A stretch of 64,000 nt of DNA from CATQHD01 sp965243165 (GCA_965243165.1 OZ251535.1:2046001-2110000), one strand, 5' to 3'; positions 43,647 through 54,762 are shown, numbered from the stretch's first letter. Numbers and translations are program-made. The notes: a model not told the origin generated them from the sequence alone.

Positions 43647-44839
43647 CGCCCGCTCCGGCAGTCGTTCCACAGCCGTGAGAACCGTTCCATTGCTTCCTCC
43701 AGTTGATCCATGGGCGCCAGATAGGAGATGCGGATGTATTCGACCGCCCCCTCGGCGAAGACGTTGCCCGGCGAGAAGAGCAGCCCGTAATCGACCGCCC
43801 TGCCGGCGAAGGCGGTGGCGTCCATCCCCGACCCCGACACGTTGGCGAAGAAGTAGAACCCGCCCTTGGGTTCCCCGTAGGTAACGCCCAAGCGGTCGAA
43901 AGCCGCCCGCATGACCGCCCGGCGGCGGTGGTATTCCGCCATCATGTCGTCCATGAACTCCTGCGGGCCTTCCAGGGCGGCCAGGGCCGCATGCTGGGAG
44001 GGGAGGTTGGTGGAGATGCTGAGGGAGTGGCGGGGCTCGGTGGCGGCCAGGATGTAGTCGGCGGGGGCGGCCATGTACCCCACCCGGAAGCCGGTCATGC
44101 TGTAGGCCTTGGAGAAGCCGTTGATGGTGATGGTCCGGTCCCGCATCCCCGGAAGCGTTGCGAAGCTCACGTGCTCGAACCCGTCGTAGACCACCTTCTC
44201 GTACAGCTCGTCGGATATGACCGCCAGACCCGGATGCGCCCGCACCACCTCGGCGATCTCCGCCAGGGTCTCGGCGTTGATCACCCCGGCGGTGGGGTTG
44301 TTGGGGGTAACCAGCACCAGCAGCTTGGTGCGGTCGGTGATGGCCGCCTCGACGGCTTCGGGCTTGAGCTCGAAGTCCTCCTCCTCGACGGTGGGGACGT
44401 AGACGATCGTCCCGCCCGCCATCGTGATGTTGGCCGGATACGCCATGTAGTGGGGGGTGGCCAGCAGCACCTCGTCGCCGGGATCCACCAGGGTCTGCAG
44501 GCTGACCGCCATCGATTCCTGGGCGCCGGCGGTTACCAGTATCTCGGACTCGGCGTCGTAGACCAGGTTGTTGTCCTGCTTGAACTTGCGGGCGATGGCT
44601 TCCCGCAGCTCGATCATCCCCCCGGGCGGGGTGTACCCGATGCGGCCGCCGTCGAGGCAGCGCTTGGCGGCTTCGATGATGTGGGGGGGCGTCGGGATGT
44701 CAGGCTCCCCCCTGACCAGGCGGATGATGCCCTCGCGCCCTTCGACCCTCCGCTGGATCTGGAAGTAGGGCGACTCGTGGCCGCCGCGGATGCGCAGGGT
44801 CCGCTCGGCCAGCGCCTTTCTCAACGTACTTTGGCTCAT
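43643..44839 (-). CDS. Class I/II PLP-dependent aminotransferase
   Basis: This 398-residue protein has the aspartate-aminotransferase fold. It carries IRLVRGEPDIPTPPHIIEAA, GRIGYTPPGGMIELREAIA, the TAGAQESMAVSLQTLVDPGDEVL block, VTPNNPTAGVI, ISDELYEKVVYDG, the PLP-binding Lys in NGFSKAYSMTGFRVGY, and the carboxylate-binding Arg in YIRISYLAP. It transfers an amino group between an amino acid and a 2-oxo acid. Its coupling to a 2-hydroxyacid dehydrogenase suggests that amino acid to oxo acid to hydroxy acid conversion is one step of this cluster. Confidence 0.92.
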   Translation of the reverse strand: MSQSTLRKALAERTLRIRGGHESPYFQIQRRVEGREGIIRLVRGEPDIPTPPHIIEAAKRCLDGGRIGYTPPGGMIELREAIARKFKQDNNLVYDAESEILVTAGAQESMAVSLQTLVDPGDEVLLATPHYMAYPANITMAGGTIVYVPTVEEEDFELKPEAVEAAITDRTKLLVLVTPNNPTAGVINAETLAEIAEVVRAHPGLAVISDELYEKVVYDGFEHVSFATLPGMRDRTITINGFSKAYSMTGFRVGYMAAPADYILAATEPRHSLSISTNLPSQHAALAALEGPQEFMDDMMAEYHRRRAVMRAAFDRLGVTYGEPKGGFYFFANVSGSGMDATAFAGRAVDYGLLFSPGNVFAEGAVEYIRISYLAPMDQLEEAMERFSRLWNDCRSGR

Positions 44840-44959
44840 AGGTGCTCCATATGCCTGAGGCTGCAGGTGATTCTCCGGGCCGATTCTAGCCAGCAGGGGG
44901 CGGCCTCGGATCGAAGCCGGAAGGAAGGCCGGACTCTGCTCGAACAGACGCCGGCCCGG

Positions 44960-45784
44960 TCATGCGAAGAGCGGCCGGCCGGGGCAGTCGGGGGTGAGCA
45001 CCGAGATGTGCCAGCCCCCCAGGTTGGCCAGATACAGCTGCTCCAGTTCCGGCCCGCCGAAGGCGCAGTTGGTTACTCGGTTCAAGGTGAGGCCCCGCTC
45101 GTCGCGGGCAACCAGCTCGATCTCCCCGCCGGGGCGGATGCGCTGGAGGGCGCTGGCGCCGAAGGAGGTCACATACAGGTTCCGGCAGGCGTCGAAGGCC
45201 AGCCCGTCGGGCATGGGGAGCAGGGCGCCGGGGGGGCACACCTGCTCGACCGGCCCGTCCGGCCCGTCCAGGGGGATCCGCACCACGTCGTCGGCCGCGG
45301 TCTGGACCACGTACAGGTGCTCGGCGGCCTGGTCGACGGCCAGCCCGTTGGCGTAGTGGAAAGGGCCGGAATGGAACACTTCGGCTTCCCCGTCCGGGCC
45401 GATCCGGTATATCTCCCCGGCAGGGCCCGGGTAGTCACCGGACCCCGACGCGTACAGGCTCCCGTCGGGGCCGAACGCCGGATAGTTGGGGGATCGGAGC
45501 GCCCTCCCTTCCGCCGACGAACAGAACACCTCCCATTCCCCGGAGGGGGAGACCCTGACCACCGTGTTGTCCTGTACGCACACGTAGCAGTCCCCCGCCC
45601 GGTCGAAGGCCAGCCCAGCCGCCATCGCTTCCAGCCGGCAGATCTCTTCGGGCAGCCGGGTCTCCGAGTCGATCACGTAGATCTGCCCGGCCTCCCCGCC
45701 CGCCCAGAGGCGCCCGTCGGGGGCGGCCGCTACGCACTCCGGATGATCCAGCCCCGAGCTGTAGACCTCTACTCGAAACTCCAC
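44960..45784 (-). CDS. SMP-30/gluconolactonase-like beta-propeller protein
   Basis: The protein is 274 residues. Repeated blade motifs, LDHPECVAAAPDGRLWAGGEAGQIYVID, SPNYPAFGPDGSLYAS, HYANGLAVDQAAEHLYVVQ and MPDGLAFDACRNLYVTSFG, match the SMP-30 propeller. The metal-binding Glu (PEC), Asn (YANGLAVD) and Asp (PDGLAFD) are all present. Family members hydrolyse aldonolactones. With the mutarotase-like gene 16 bases upstream it suggests sugar or lactone handling within the cluster. No signal peptide is seen. Confidence 0.85.
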   Translation of the reverse strand: MEFRVEVYSSGLDHPECVAAAPDGRLWAGGEAGQIYVIDSETRLPEEICRLEAMAAGLAFDRAGDCYVCVQDNTVVRVSPSGEWEVFCSSAEGRALRSPNYPAFGPDGSLYASGSGDYPGPAGEIYRIGPDGEAEVFHSGPFHYANGLAVDQAAEHLYVVQTAADDVVRIPLDGPDGPVEQVCPPGALLPMPDGLAFDACRNLYVTSFGASALQRIRPGGEIELVARDERGLTLNRVTNCAFGGPELEQLYLANLGGWHISVLTPDCPGRPLFA

Positions 45785-45800
45785 CGCCGCTCCTCCGCCG

Positions 45801-46730
45801 CTAGCCGGAAATCGAAACTGCCAGCCACCCCCGCCGCGTCTCCCCGCCCGCCAGCACCGGGGCCCGCCCCCGCTCGACCGCCGCCGCCAGCCCGTCGGCG
45901 GGCCACACGTTGACCGGTTCGACGGCCATGGCGCTCAGCCGCCCGAACCACGGAAATCGGGCGGCCCGGCGGTTGACCCACAGCCAGGCGTAGGGGAAGG
46001 CCTCGGCCGACCATTCGAGGGTGAGCCGGTCGGCGGTGTCGGGGCGCAGGATATGGGCGCGGGGCTCCACCAGCTCGGTCAGGTAGACCACCCGCTCGGC
46101 GGGGCGGTCGGGCATCACCCCCAGATCGACGGGGGCGCCGCCCCGGTCCTCCCCCCGCGGCCATTCCCCGGCGGCGCCGGGCCGCAGGTCGGCCTCGGGG
46201 CCGTCGAAGCCGGCGTCGACCTCGAAGCGGGCGCCGGCCAGTTCCAGGCGGGTTCCGGACGGGGCGGCGAAAGCGGGGTGGTGGCCCCAGGCGTAGGGAA
46301 AGGCCAGTTCAGACGGGTTGTGTATCTCTTCGACGATCACCAGCCGCCTCCCCTCCCGTTCCAGGAAGATCCGGCGGGTGACCGTCAGGGGGGTGTGGGT
46401 GAAGCTGGCAAGGGTGACCTCCAGCTCACCGGTTCTTTCCACCACCTCCCAGGGCGACATGGAGGATTCGCCGTGAACCGGATGCGGGATCCCGTCCACG
46501 GTGCAGCCGGCGCCGGCGTTGGGGAACATCTCCTGCCATCCCCCCCGGTGCTCCGACAGCCAATCCAGGTCGGCCGACCCGTACACCCCGCCCGCACTCG
46601 CCCGAAGCGGCCACTCCGAGTCGATCCAGGCCAGGCGGTTGGGGCCCCCCGGACGGCCCAGCCGGACGATCTGCGCCCCGCGGCTCTCGTCTATCACCAC
46701 CTCCAGGCGGGGGGCGGACAGCCGGATCAC
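45801..46730 (-). CDS. Aldose 1-epimerase-like protein
   Basis: The protein is 309 residues from GTG 46730, which overlaps the ATPase stop by 4 bases. The galactose-mutarotase-type beta-sandwich is indicated by the sequences GGWQEMFPNAGAGCTVDGIPHPVHGESSMSPW and AFPYAWGHHPAFAAPSGTRLEL, with family-type His residues in both. MAVEPVNVWPADGLAAAVERG near the end carries the Glu. It resembles the DUF4432/mutarotase-like branch rather than GalM itself. It would interconvert anomers of an imported sugar, or bind one. Confidence 0.78.
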   Translation of the reverse strand: MIRLSAPRLEVVIDESRGAQIVRLGRPGGPNRLAWIDSEWPLRASAGGVYGSADLDWLSEHRGGWQEMFPNAGAGCTVDGIPHPVHGESSMSPWEVVERTGELEVTLASFTHTPLTVTRRIFLEREGRRLVIVEEIHNPSELAFPYAWGHHPAFAAPSGTRLELAGARFEVDAGFDGPEADLRPGAAGEWPRGEDRGGAPVDLGVMPDRPAERVVYLTELVEPRAHILRPDTADRLTLEWSAEAFPYAWLWVNRRAARFPWFGRLSAMAVEPVNVWPADGLAAAVERGRAPVLAGGETRRGWLAVSISG

Positions 46731-47749
46731 GGCGCGGCCCCGGCGGTGAGGAGTTCGGGGTAGTGGCAGGCGCTCACCCCGCTTCCGGGCAGGCGGCGCT
46801 CCAGCCGGGGAACCTCGCTTCCGCAGCGTTCCTGCGCCTTCCAGCAGCGGGTGCGGAACCGGCAGGCCGAAGGCGGGTCGAGGGGGCTGGGAACCTCTCC
46901 TTCCAACAGGATGCGCCGCCGTTCCTCCCTGGCCAGGGGTTCGGGGACCGGAACCGCCGACACCAGGGCCTGGGTGTAGGGGTGGGAGGGGCGGTCGAAG
47001 ACCTCGGCGCGGCTTCCCCATTCAACGATCCGCCCCAGATACATGACCGCCACCCGCTCGCACACGTGGCGCACCACCGACAGGTCGTGGGATATGAAGA
47101 GATAGGCCAGCCCCAGCTCCTTCTTGAGCTCGATCAGCAGGTTGATGATCTGCGCCTGGATGGAGACGTCCAAGGCCGAGACCGGCTCGTCCAGCACCAG
47201 CAGCTTGGGGCGCAGCGCCAGGGCGCGGGCGATGCTGATCCGCTGCCGCTGCCCTCCCGAGAACTCGTGGGGGTACTTCTTGGCGTCGCCCGGATCGAGG
47301 CCGACCAGCTCCAGCAGCTCGTCGATCTGGCTGCGGCCGGGGCGGCCTTCGTGGATCAGCAGCGGCTCGGCCACGATGTCCCCCGCCTTCATGCCGGGGT
47401 TGAGCGAGGCGAACGGGTCCTGGAAGACGATCTGCATGTTGCGGCGGATGGGGCGCATCTCCCGGCGGCCCAGCCCGGTTATGTCCCGGCCCATGAAGAC
47501 GACCCGCCCGCTGACCGGCGTGATCAGCCGCATGATCAGCTTGGCGACCGTGGTCTTGCCGCACCCCGACTCCCCCACCAGCCCCAGCGCCTCCCCCTCC
47601 GAGATAGAGAAGCTCACCCCGTCCACCGCCCGCAGCCGCCGCCAGCGGCCCACCGCCCCTTCGGTGCGGACCGGGTAATGCATCACCGCGTCCTTCACCT
47701 GCACCAGGGTTCCCGGCCCTGAACTCCGCGGGCCGCCGTTCGAGCTCAT
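46727..47749 (-). CDS. Oligopeptide/dipeptide ABC transporter ATP-binding protein (OppF/DppF-like)
   Basis: The protein is 340 residues. Motifs are Walker A GESGCGKTT, MQIVFQDPFASLNPGM (Q-loop with the OppF-specific block), signature FSGGQRQRISIARAL, Walker B LLVLDEPVSALDVSIQAQ and switch FISHDLSVV. The C-terminal oligo_HPY-type region RPSHPYTQALVSAVP and CRFRTRCWKAQERC is diagnostic of OppD/F. OppF normally works with OppD, permeases and a receptor; none of these adjoins it. The peptide-type system at 12110-16054 lacks ATPases, so they could be partners. It leads the 9.7-kb minus-strand cluster. Confidence 0.93.
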   Translation of the reverse strand: MSSNGGPRSSGPGTLVQVKDAVMHYPVRTEGAVGRWRRLRAVDGVSFSISEGEALGLVGESGCGKTTVAKLIMRLITPVSGRVVFMGRDITGLGRREMRPIRRNMQIVFQDPFASLNPGMKAGDIVAEPLLIHEGRPGRSQIDELLELVGLDPGDAKKYPHEFSGGQRQRISIARALALRPKLLVLDEPVSALDVSIQAQIINLLIELKKELGLAYLFISHDLSVVRHVCERVAVMYLGRIVEWGSRAEVFDRPSHPYTQALVSAVPVPEPLAREERRRILLEGEVPSPLDPPSACRFRTRCWKAQERCGSEVPRLERRLPGSGVSACHYPELLTAGAAP

Positions 47750-48039
47750 CCGCCCAGGCTAGCCGACGCACTGGCACTCATGTGGCCGAGCCGAGGCCGT
47801 ACGAAGTTGCCGAGGCCCTACGCCGCCGGTTTCCCGTCGATCCAGCCGAGCAGCTGTAGCCCACCAAGCGGCGGCGGACATCGCGGCGGCCGCCGCCAAG
47901 GTGTAGAGGGCCGCGGTTGAGATACGCCGCTTCTTGACGGTTTTCAACCAGCAGGCGGGATTCCGAATGAGCATTATGATTAGGCACGAACCGCCGGCCG
48001 GGGCTTCTGGCTCAGCCCAGATTTCAGGAAGGACAACTT

Positions 48040-50259
<2,220 letters not shown>

Positions 50260-50271
<12 letters not shown>

Positions 50272-50284
50272 AATAAGCGCCCGC
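50260..50284. terminator. Hairpin between convergent genes
   Basis: GCGGGCG (50260-50266) pairs with CGCCCGC (50278-50284) across an 11-base loop that includes the RCC1-protein stop codon. It lies between the ends of two convergent genes and could serve both, but has no clear U-run. Confidence 0.35.
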
Positions 50285-50314
50285 ATCCCTTCTGACCCGG
50301 GGCAGGCCGCCAGC

Positions 50315-51487
50315 TCAGCCCTTGTAGTTGACCACCGCCTCCAGCCGAAGGATCGGACGGCACAGATCGGCCTGCGCCTCCATGACCGCTCTGATGTCCT
50401 TGTAGGCGGCGGGGGCTTCATCCACCAGCTTCTCGGCGCGGCCCGCCTGCCAGACCGGACGCGGCGAGCCCGCCGCCCGCGGGCGGCTTTCCATCGTCTG
50501 CCGTAGCCCGTCCGCCGTCAAGAGCTTCCGGGCTTGGGAGCGGGACATCTCCCGCCCGGCGCCGTGCGCAGCCGAACACCATGCGGCGGCGCTGCCCAGC
50601 CCCTCCACCACGAACGTGGAGGTTCCCATCGAACCGGGGATCACCCCCAGCTCCCCCGGCCGGGCGGAGATCGCCCCCTTGCGGGTTATCCACAGCCGCC
50701 GGCCGCCGAAGCGCTCCCTCTGGGCGTAGTTGTGATGGCAGGAGATGACGCGCCGCCGCTTCCGCCGCAGACCGGCCGCCTTCTGCAGCGCGTCCTCCGC
50801 CGCCTCCAGCATCAGCTCCCGGTTGCGGCGGGCATAGTCGGAGGCCCAGAGCATGTCGGATACATAGGAGTCGAACTCGGGGGTGCCCTCCCGGAGGGTT
50901 GCCAGGTTCTCCTCCACCGCCCGGCCGTCCAGGCCGGAGGCGGTCTTCATGTGATGCCGGGCGATGAAGTTGCCCGCCCCCCGGGACCCGGAATGCACCA
51001 CCAGCCACACGCCGCCGCGGACGTCGTCCACCGACATCTCCAAGAAATGGTTGCCGCCCCCCAGGGTGCCCAGCTGCGAGGCGGCCCTCCCCACATCGAG
51101 CATCGAGGGCGGAGGGCGGCCGGCCATCCAGCGGGCGGCGGCGGCCCGCCCCCTGTTGCCGCCGGCGGGGTGATGCGTGATGGGCACGGCGGGGGCGAAG
51201 GCCTCCAGCACCCCCGAAAGGTCCGCCGGCAGCTCGTCCGCCCGCAGTTCCAGCTCCGCCGCCGACACCCCGCACCCGATGTCGACGCCGACCGCGGCCG
51301 GGATGATGACCTTCTCGGTGGCGACCACCGAACCGATGCAGGCACCGATTCCCACATGGGCGTCGGGCATGAGCGCCACGGGGGCGGCCACGCCGGGAAC
51401 CTCCGCCAGCCGCAACGCCTGTTTCAGAGCCCCGGACCGGCGGGCATCGGCGGCCCAAACGTTGACGTCGCCTATCTTCTCCAGCAT
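50315..51487 (-). CDS. rtcB: RtcB RNA-splicing ligase
   Basis: This 390-residue protein, started at ATG 51487 (MLEKIGDVNVWAADARRSG), is close to the usual RtcB length. The key segments are MPDAHVGIGACIGSV, the metal Cys in AAVGVDIGCGVSA, GTLGGGNHFLEMSVDD, VVHSGSRGAGNFIARHH, SCHHNYAQRE, GVIPGSMGTSTFVVEG and the guanylated His in SAAHGAGREMSRSQA. It joins RNA 2',3'-cyclic phosphate or 3'-phosphate ends to 5'-OH with GTP and Mn(2+), in RNA repair. No archease, RtcA or RtcR gene is nearby. Confidence 0.95.
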   Translation of the reverse strand: MLEKIGDVNVWAADARRSGALKQALRLAEVPGVAAPVALMPDAHVGIGACIGSVVATEKVIIPAAVGVDIGCGVSAAELELRADELPADLSGVLEAFAPAVPITHHPAGGNRGRAAAARWMAGRPPPSMLDVGRAASQLGTLGGGNHFLEMSVDDVRGGVWLVVHSGSRGAGNFIARHHMKTASGLDGRAVEENLATLREGTPEFDSYVSDMLWASDYARRNRELMLEAAEDALQKAAGLRRKRRRVISCHHNYAQRERFGGRRLWITRKGAISARPGELGVIPGSMGTSTFVVEGLGSAAAWCSAAHGAGREMSRSQARKLLTADGLRQTMESRPRAAGSPRPVWQAGRAEKLVDEAPAAYKDIRAVMEAQADLCRPILRLEAVVNYKG

Positions 51488-51647
51488 CGGATTTCCGTCC
51501 TCCCGGCGGGCGGCGGTGCAGACTCCACGGTAGCGGCCGGCCTGCGGACTTCTCGGTTCCGTTCGGCCCCGCCGCCGCAAAGGTATGCTCAGGGCCGCAT
51601 CCATCCATATATCCCATATATCGACGCCCACAACGAAGGGAGGCCCG

Positions 51648-52481
51648 GTGACCAGCGCAGCGGCCGTCGAGGATCGAACGGCGGGAGAAGTCAGCGTCCG
51701 CACCCCGGCCCTCGAGTTGCGGGAGCTGTCCAAGTCGTTCGGCGCGGTGAGGGCGGCCCGGCGGGTCAGCTTCGAGGTGCATCGGGGGGAGGTGGTGGGT
51801 CTGCTCGGCGACAACGGGGCGGGCAAGACCACGGTCATCAACTGCATCTCCGGCTCGCACCAGCCCGACTCCGGGCAGATCCTCATCGACGGCGAACCGG
51901 TGGAGATACCCGACCCCCAGGCCGCCCGCGACCTGGGCATCGAGACCGTCTACCAGGATCTGGCGCTGGTCGAAACCCTGGACGTGACCTCCAACATGTT
52001 CTTGGGGCGGGAACGGAAACGGCGGTGGCCGCTTATGCAGTGGACCGGCTGGATGGACCTCCGCCGCATGCAGCGGGAGACGCGGGAGAACCTGGACCGG
52101 CTCCACATCGACATCCCTTCGGTCAAATCGGTCGTCGCCCGCCTGTCGGGCGGCCAGCGGCAGGCCGTCTCGGTGGGGCGGGCGGTCGCCTGGGGCCGCC
52201 ACATCGTGCTGCTCGACGAGCCGGCCGCCGCCCTGGGGGTCGAGCAGACGGCCCTGGTGCTGTCCCTGATCAGGCGGCTGCGCGGCGAGGGGGTGGCCGT
52301 GGTGCTGATCAGCCACAACATGCATGACGTACTCGAGGCCTGCGACCGGGTGGTGGTGCTGCGCCACGGCGCGAAGATCGGCCAGATCGACGACCTGTCC
52401 GATGTCACCACCCGCCATCTGGTGGACATGATCACCGGGGTGACCCTGGCCGGGGGCGACGTCCGCCACACCGAATCCTGA
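51648..52481 (+). CDS. Sugar ABC transporter ATP-binding protein (FrcA/RbsA-type, single domain)
   Basis: The protein is 277 residues from GTG 51648, placed by AAGGGAGG just upstream. It has Walker A GDNGAGKTT (the N for P replacement is usual in the RbsA class), VYQDLALVETLDVTSNMFLG (Q-loop block typical of sugar importers), signature LSGGQRQAVSVGRAV, Walker B IVLLDEPAAALGVEQT and switch LISHNMHDV. Only one nucleotide-binding domain is present, as in FrcA-like proteins, whereas RbsA has two. No permease or sugar-binding protein gene lies beside it, so partners must be elsewhere. The two genes downstream look like deoxysugar catabolism. Confidence 0.9.
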   Translation: MTSAAAVEDRTAGEVSVRTPALELRELSKSFGAVRAARRVSFEVHRGEVVGLLGDNGAGKTTVINCISGSHQPDSGQILIDGEPVEIPDPQAARDLGIETVYQDLALVETLDVTSNMFLGRERKRRWPLMQWTGWMDLRRMQRETRENLDRLHIDIPSVKSVVARLSGGQRQAVSVGRAVAWGRHIVLLDEPAAALGVEQTALVLSLIRRLRGEGVAVVLISHNMHDVLEACDRVVVLRHGAKIGQIDDLSDVTTRHLVDMITGVTLAGGDVRHTES

Positions 52482-52589
52482 CCGGGGGCCGCCCCCTCCC
52501 CCGCCGGCGCCTCGGCTACCCTCAGGGCGGGCGGCGCCGCGCAGCAGGCCCCGAGACAGCAGGAAGAACAACCTCAGGCAGGAGGCAGC

Positions 52590-53480
52590 ATGAGCGAGAT
52601 CGAGTTCGTAGACACCCACGTCCACTTCTGGGACCGCAGCCACCCCGTCCTGGCATGGGTGTGGCTGGAGGAGGACTTCATCCATCCCCAGCTGGGCGAC
52701 ACCCACCTGATCAAGAGCATGAGGCGGTACACGCTCGAAGAGTTCCGCGCCGAGGCCGAGGGCCCGGGGGCGGCCAAGGCCGTCCACATCCAGGCGGCCA
52801 TCGGCAGCGAGGACCCCGTGGACGAGACCCGCTGGCTTCAGGAGATGATCGATGAGAGCGGCGGATACCCCACGGCGATCGTAGGAGACGCCCGCATGCA
52901 GAGCCCCGACGTGGAAGGCACCATCGAACGCCACGCCGAGTACGCCAACTTCCGGGGCCTGCGCGACTTCGCCCAGGGCGACTACCTGGTCGACCCGGAC
53001 TTCCACCGCGGCTATGCGCTGCTGGAGAAGTACAACCTGGTCTACGACTTGGACGTCTACTGGGAAAACATGGCAAAGGCGGCGGCCATGGCCGCCAAGT
53101 TCCCCAACATCATCCTGGTGGTCGACCACGCCGGGTTCCCCCAGGACCGCACCGCCGAGTACTTCTACGACTGGCGGACCAAGGGCATCTCCTCGTTCGA
53201 GGGCCTGGACAACGTCTACATGAAGATCTCGGGCCTGGGCATGGGCGACAAGATGGCCGGGCGGGACTCCGACCTGAACACCATCAGGCCCTGGGTGGAG
53301 TCCTGTCTGGAGGTGTTCGGGGTGGAGCGGAGCTTCTTCGGCACCAACTGGCCGGTCGACAAGGCCTACACGTCCTACGCCAAGCTGATGAAGGACTACC
53401 GGGAGCTGATCTCCGGTTACAGCGCGGACGAACAGGCCGCCCTGGCCTCCGGCAACGCCTCCGAGGTGTACCGCATCTAG
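52590..53480 (+). CDS. Amidohydrolase-2 family hydrolase (sugar-lactonase-like)
   Basis: The protein is 296 residues from ATG 52590, with AGGCAGGAGG upstream. The TIM-barrel metal site starts with DTHVHFWDRSHP. Later come ILVVDHAGFPQDR (His) and FFGTNWPVDKAYTSY. In most relatives the last motif is GSDWP with a catalytic Asp; here it is Asn, as in one known subfamily. L-fuconolactonase and L-rhamnono-lactonase are the nearest functional models. It lies between a sugar-type ABC ATPase and an SDR, so lactone opening in a deoxysugar pathway is the best guess. Confidence 0.82.
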   Translation: MSEIEFVDTHVHFWDRSHPVLAWVWLEEDFIHPQLGDTHLIKSMRRYTLEEFRAEAEGPGAAKAVHIQAAIGSEDPVDETRWLQEMIDESGGYPTAIVGDARMQSPDVEGTIERHAEYANFRGLRDFAQGDYLVDPDFHRGYALLEKYNLVYDLDVYWENMAKAAAMAAKFPNIILVVDHAGFPQDRTAEYFYDWRTKGISSFEGLDNVYMKISGLGMGDKMAGRDSDLNTIRPWVESCLEVFGVERSFFGTNWPVDKAYTSYAKLMKDYRELISGYSADEQAALASGNASEVYRI

Positions 53481-53504
53481 CCCATCCGGTTGGAAGGAGG
53501 GGCT

Positions 53505-54203
53505 GTGGCCAGGAGGGCGCTGGTTACCGGGTCCGCCCGGGGGTTGGGGGCGGCCATCTGCACGGCGCTGCGGCGGGACGGCTTCGAGGTCATAGGCGCC
53601 GACCTGATCGACCACGAGCACCAGGACCTGGACCGGGCGGTCGAGGTGGACCTGTCGCGGGCCTCGGAGTGCAGGCGGCTGGCGGCCGAGGCCGGGCCGG
53701 TGGACGTCTTGGTGCAGAACGCGGCCGTCTTCTTCCACAAACCCATCCCCGAGTTCACGGAGGACGACTTCGACCACACGATCGCGGTCAACCTGCGGGC
53801 CAACTTCTTTCTGTGCCAAGCGCTGGCGGAAGGCATGCGGGAGCGGGGCTGGGGCCGCATCATCAACATCTCCAGCGTCGGCGCCCGCACCGGCGGGGTG
53901 TCGGATTCGGCGGTCTACAACGCCACCAAGGCGGCGGTCATCTCGCTCACCAAGAACTTCGCCCGCAACTACGGCCCCTGGGGTGTAACCGCCAACGCGG
54001 TGGCGCCCGGTTTCGTGGAGAGCAGCTTCATGACCAGCCACGTCCCCGAAGAGACCAAGGCCCAATACCTGTCCCAGATACCGGCGGGCCGCGCCGGCCG
54101 CCCCGCCGAGATCGCCGAGCTGGCGGCCTTCCTGGCCGGCGACGGGGCTGCGTTCATCAACGGCGCCACCATCGACATCAACGGCGGCTGGGTGATGACC
54201 TGA
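53505..54203 (+). CDS. Short-chain dehydrogenase/reductase (deoxysugar-pathway-like)
   Basis: The protein is 232 residues from GTG 53505, with GGAAGGAGG just upstream. It has the NAD motif LVTGSARGLGAAI with Asp after strand 2 (IGADLI), favouring NAD. The VQNAA motif, INISSVGARTGG and the catalytic YNATKAA follow. INGATIDINGGWVM closes the fold. It lies 24 bases after the lactonase-like gene. Relatives in fucose/rhamnose routes oxidise a 2-dehydro-3-deoxy acid or the sugar itself; the exact step is not fixed. Confidence 0.88.
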   Translation: MARRALVTGSARGLGAAICTALRRDGFEVIGADLIDHEHQDLDRAVEVDLSRASECRRLAAEAGPVDVLVQNAAVFFHKPIPEFTEDDFDHTIAVNLRANFFLCQALAEGMRERGWGRIINISSVGARTGGVSDSAVYNATKAAVISLTKNFARNYGPWGVTANAVAPGFVESSFMTSHVPEETKAQYLSQIPAGRAGRPAEIAELAAFLAGDGAAFINGATIDINGGWVMT

Positions 54204-54423
54204 CGGCGCCGAACACCAGGCCCCGAGGAACCCTTCGAGAAAGCAGGGAACGGCCTGCTCAAGGCCTTTCACCTACGGATTGGCGGAACCTAAACTGAGC
54301 CCGCCGGCTGCGCCGGAGCTGGAGAGGTCGAACCCATGAGGAATCATCTTCGCGCCGGCGGCCCGCACAGTCGGGAGGCGCCCTTCGAGGTTGCCCCGGT
54401 CTTGGAGCAAGGGAGGAACAGCA

Positions 54424-54762
54424 ATGAGCAGCGTTATTGCAGCAAGAGCAGCCCTGAAGTGGATCTTCTTGGCCGTCGTATTGGCCGTCGTCATGTTCGG
54501 GGCAGGGTGGATAACCGCCCAATCGAATCTGCCGTCGGACGTGGAACCCGGCCACCCGCACGCCGCCGGGATCAGTTGGGCGCTGTCGGCAGGAATAATG
54601 TCGGGAAAGGCGGACGGATCGTACGACCCGGACGGCCCTTTGACCCGCGGGCAGATAGCGACCATCCTCCACAACTACCACCGATGGGCGGCGGAGCAGC
54701 CAACCGGGCAAGATCCCAACGCACAGACGACAGACGAGTCGGCGCCGGCGATCGACAGATGA
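54424..54762 (+). CDS. Small membrane-anchored protein with one SLH-like domain
   Basis: The protein is 112 residues from ATG 54424, with GGGAGG upstream. One TM helix (ALKWIFLAVVLAVVMFGAGWI, about 9-29) is followed by a single S-layer-homology-like motif, HAAGISWALSAGIMSGKADG with SYDPDGPLTRGQIATILHNY. The tail is polar. SLH domains usually come in threes to bind wall polymers; a single copy behind a TM anchor is minimal, and its function is unclear. Related one-domain proteins are common in actinobacteria with many SLH genes. Confidence 0.75.
   Translation: MSSVIAARAALKWIFLAVVLAVVMFGAGWITAQSNLPSDVEPGHPHAAGISWALSAGIMSGKADGSYDPDGPLTRGQIATILHNYHRWAAEQPTGQDPNAQTTDESAPAIDR

Noticed and set aside
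47934..47980. Promoter for the RCC1 lipoprotein from TTGACG (47934) and TATGAT (47975)
   Set aside because: The spacing is 35 bases, far from the 16-19 required, and no other -35 fits TATGAT.
50418..54272. A 1284-codon open frame on the minus strand across RtcB, an ABC ATPase, an amidohydrolase and an SDR
   Set aside because: It is antisense to four well-supported genes, has Pro/Gly/Arg-rich low-complexity translation and matches no family. Long antisense frames are expected at this GC content.
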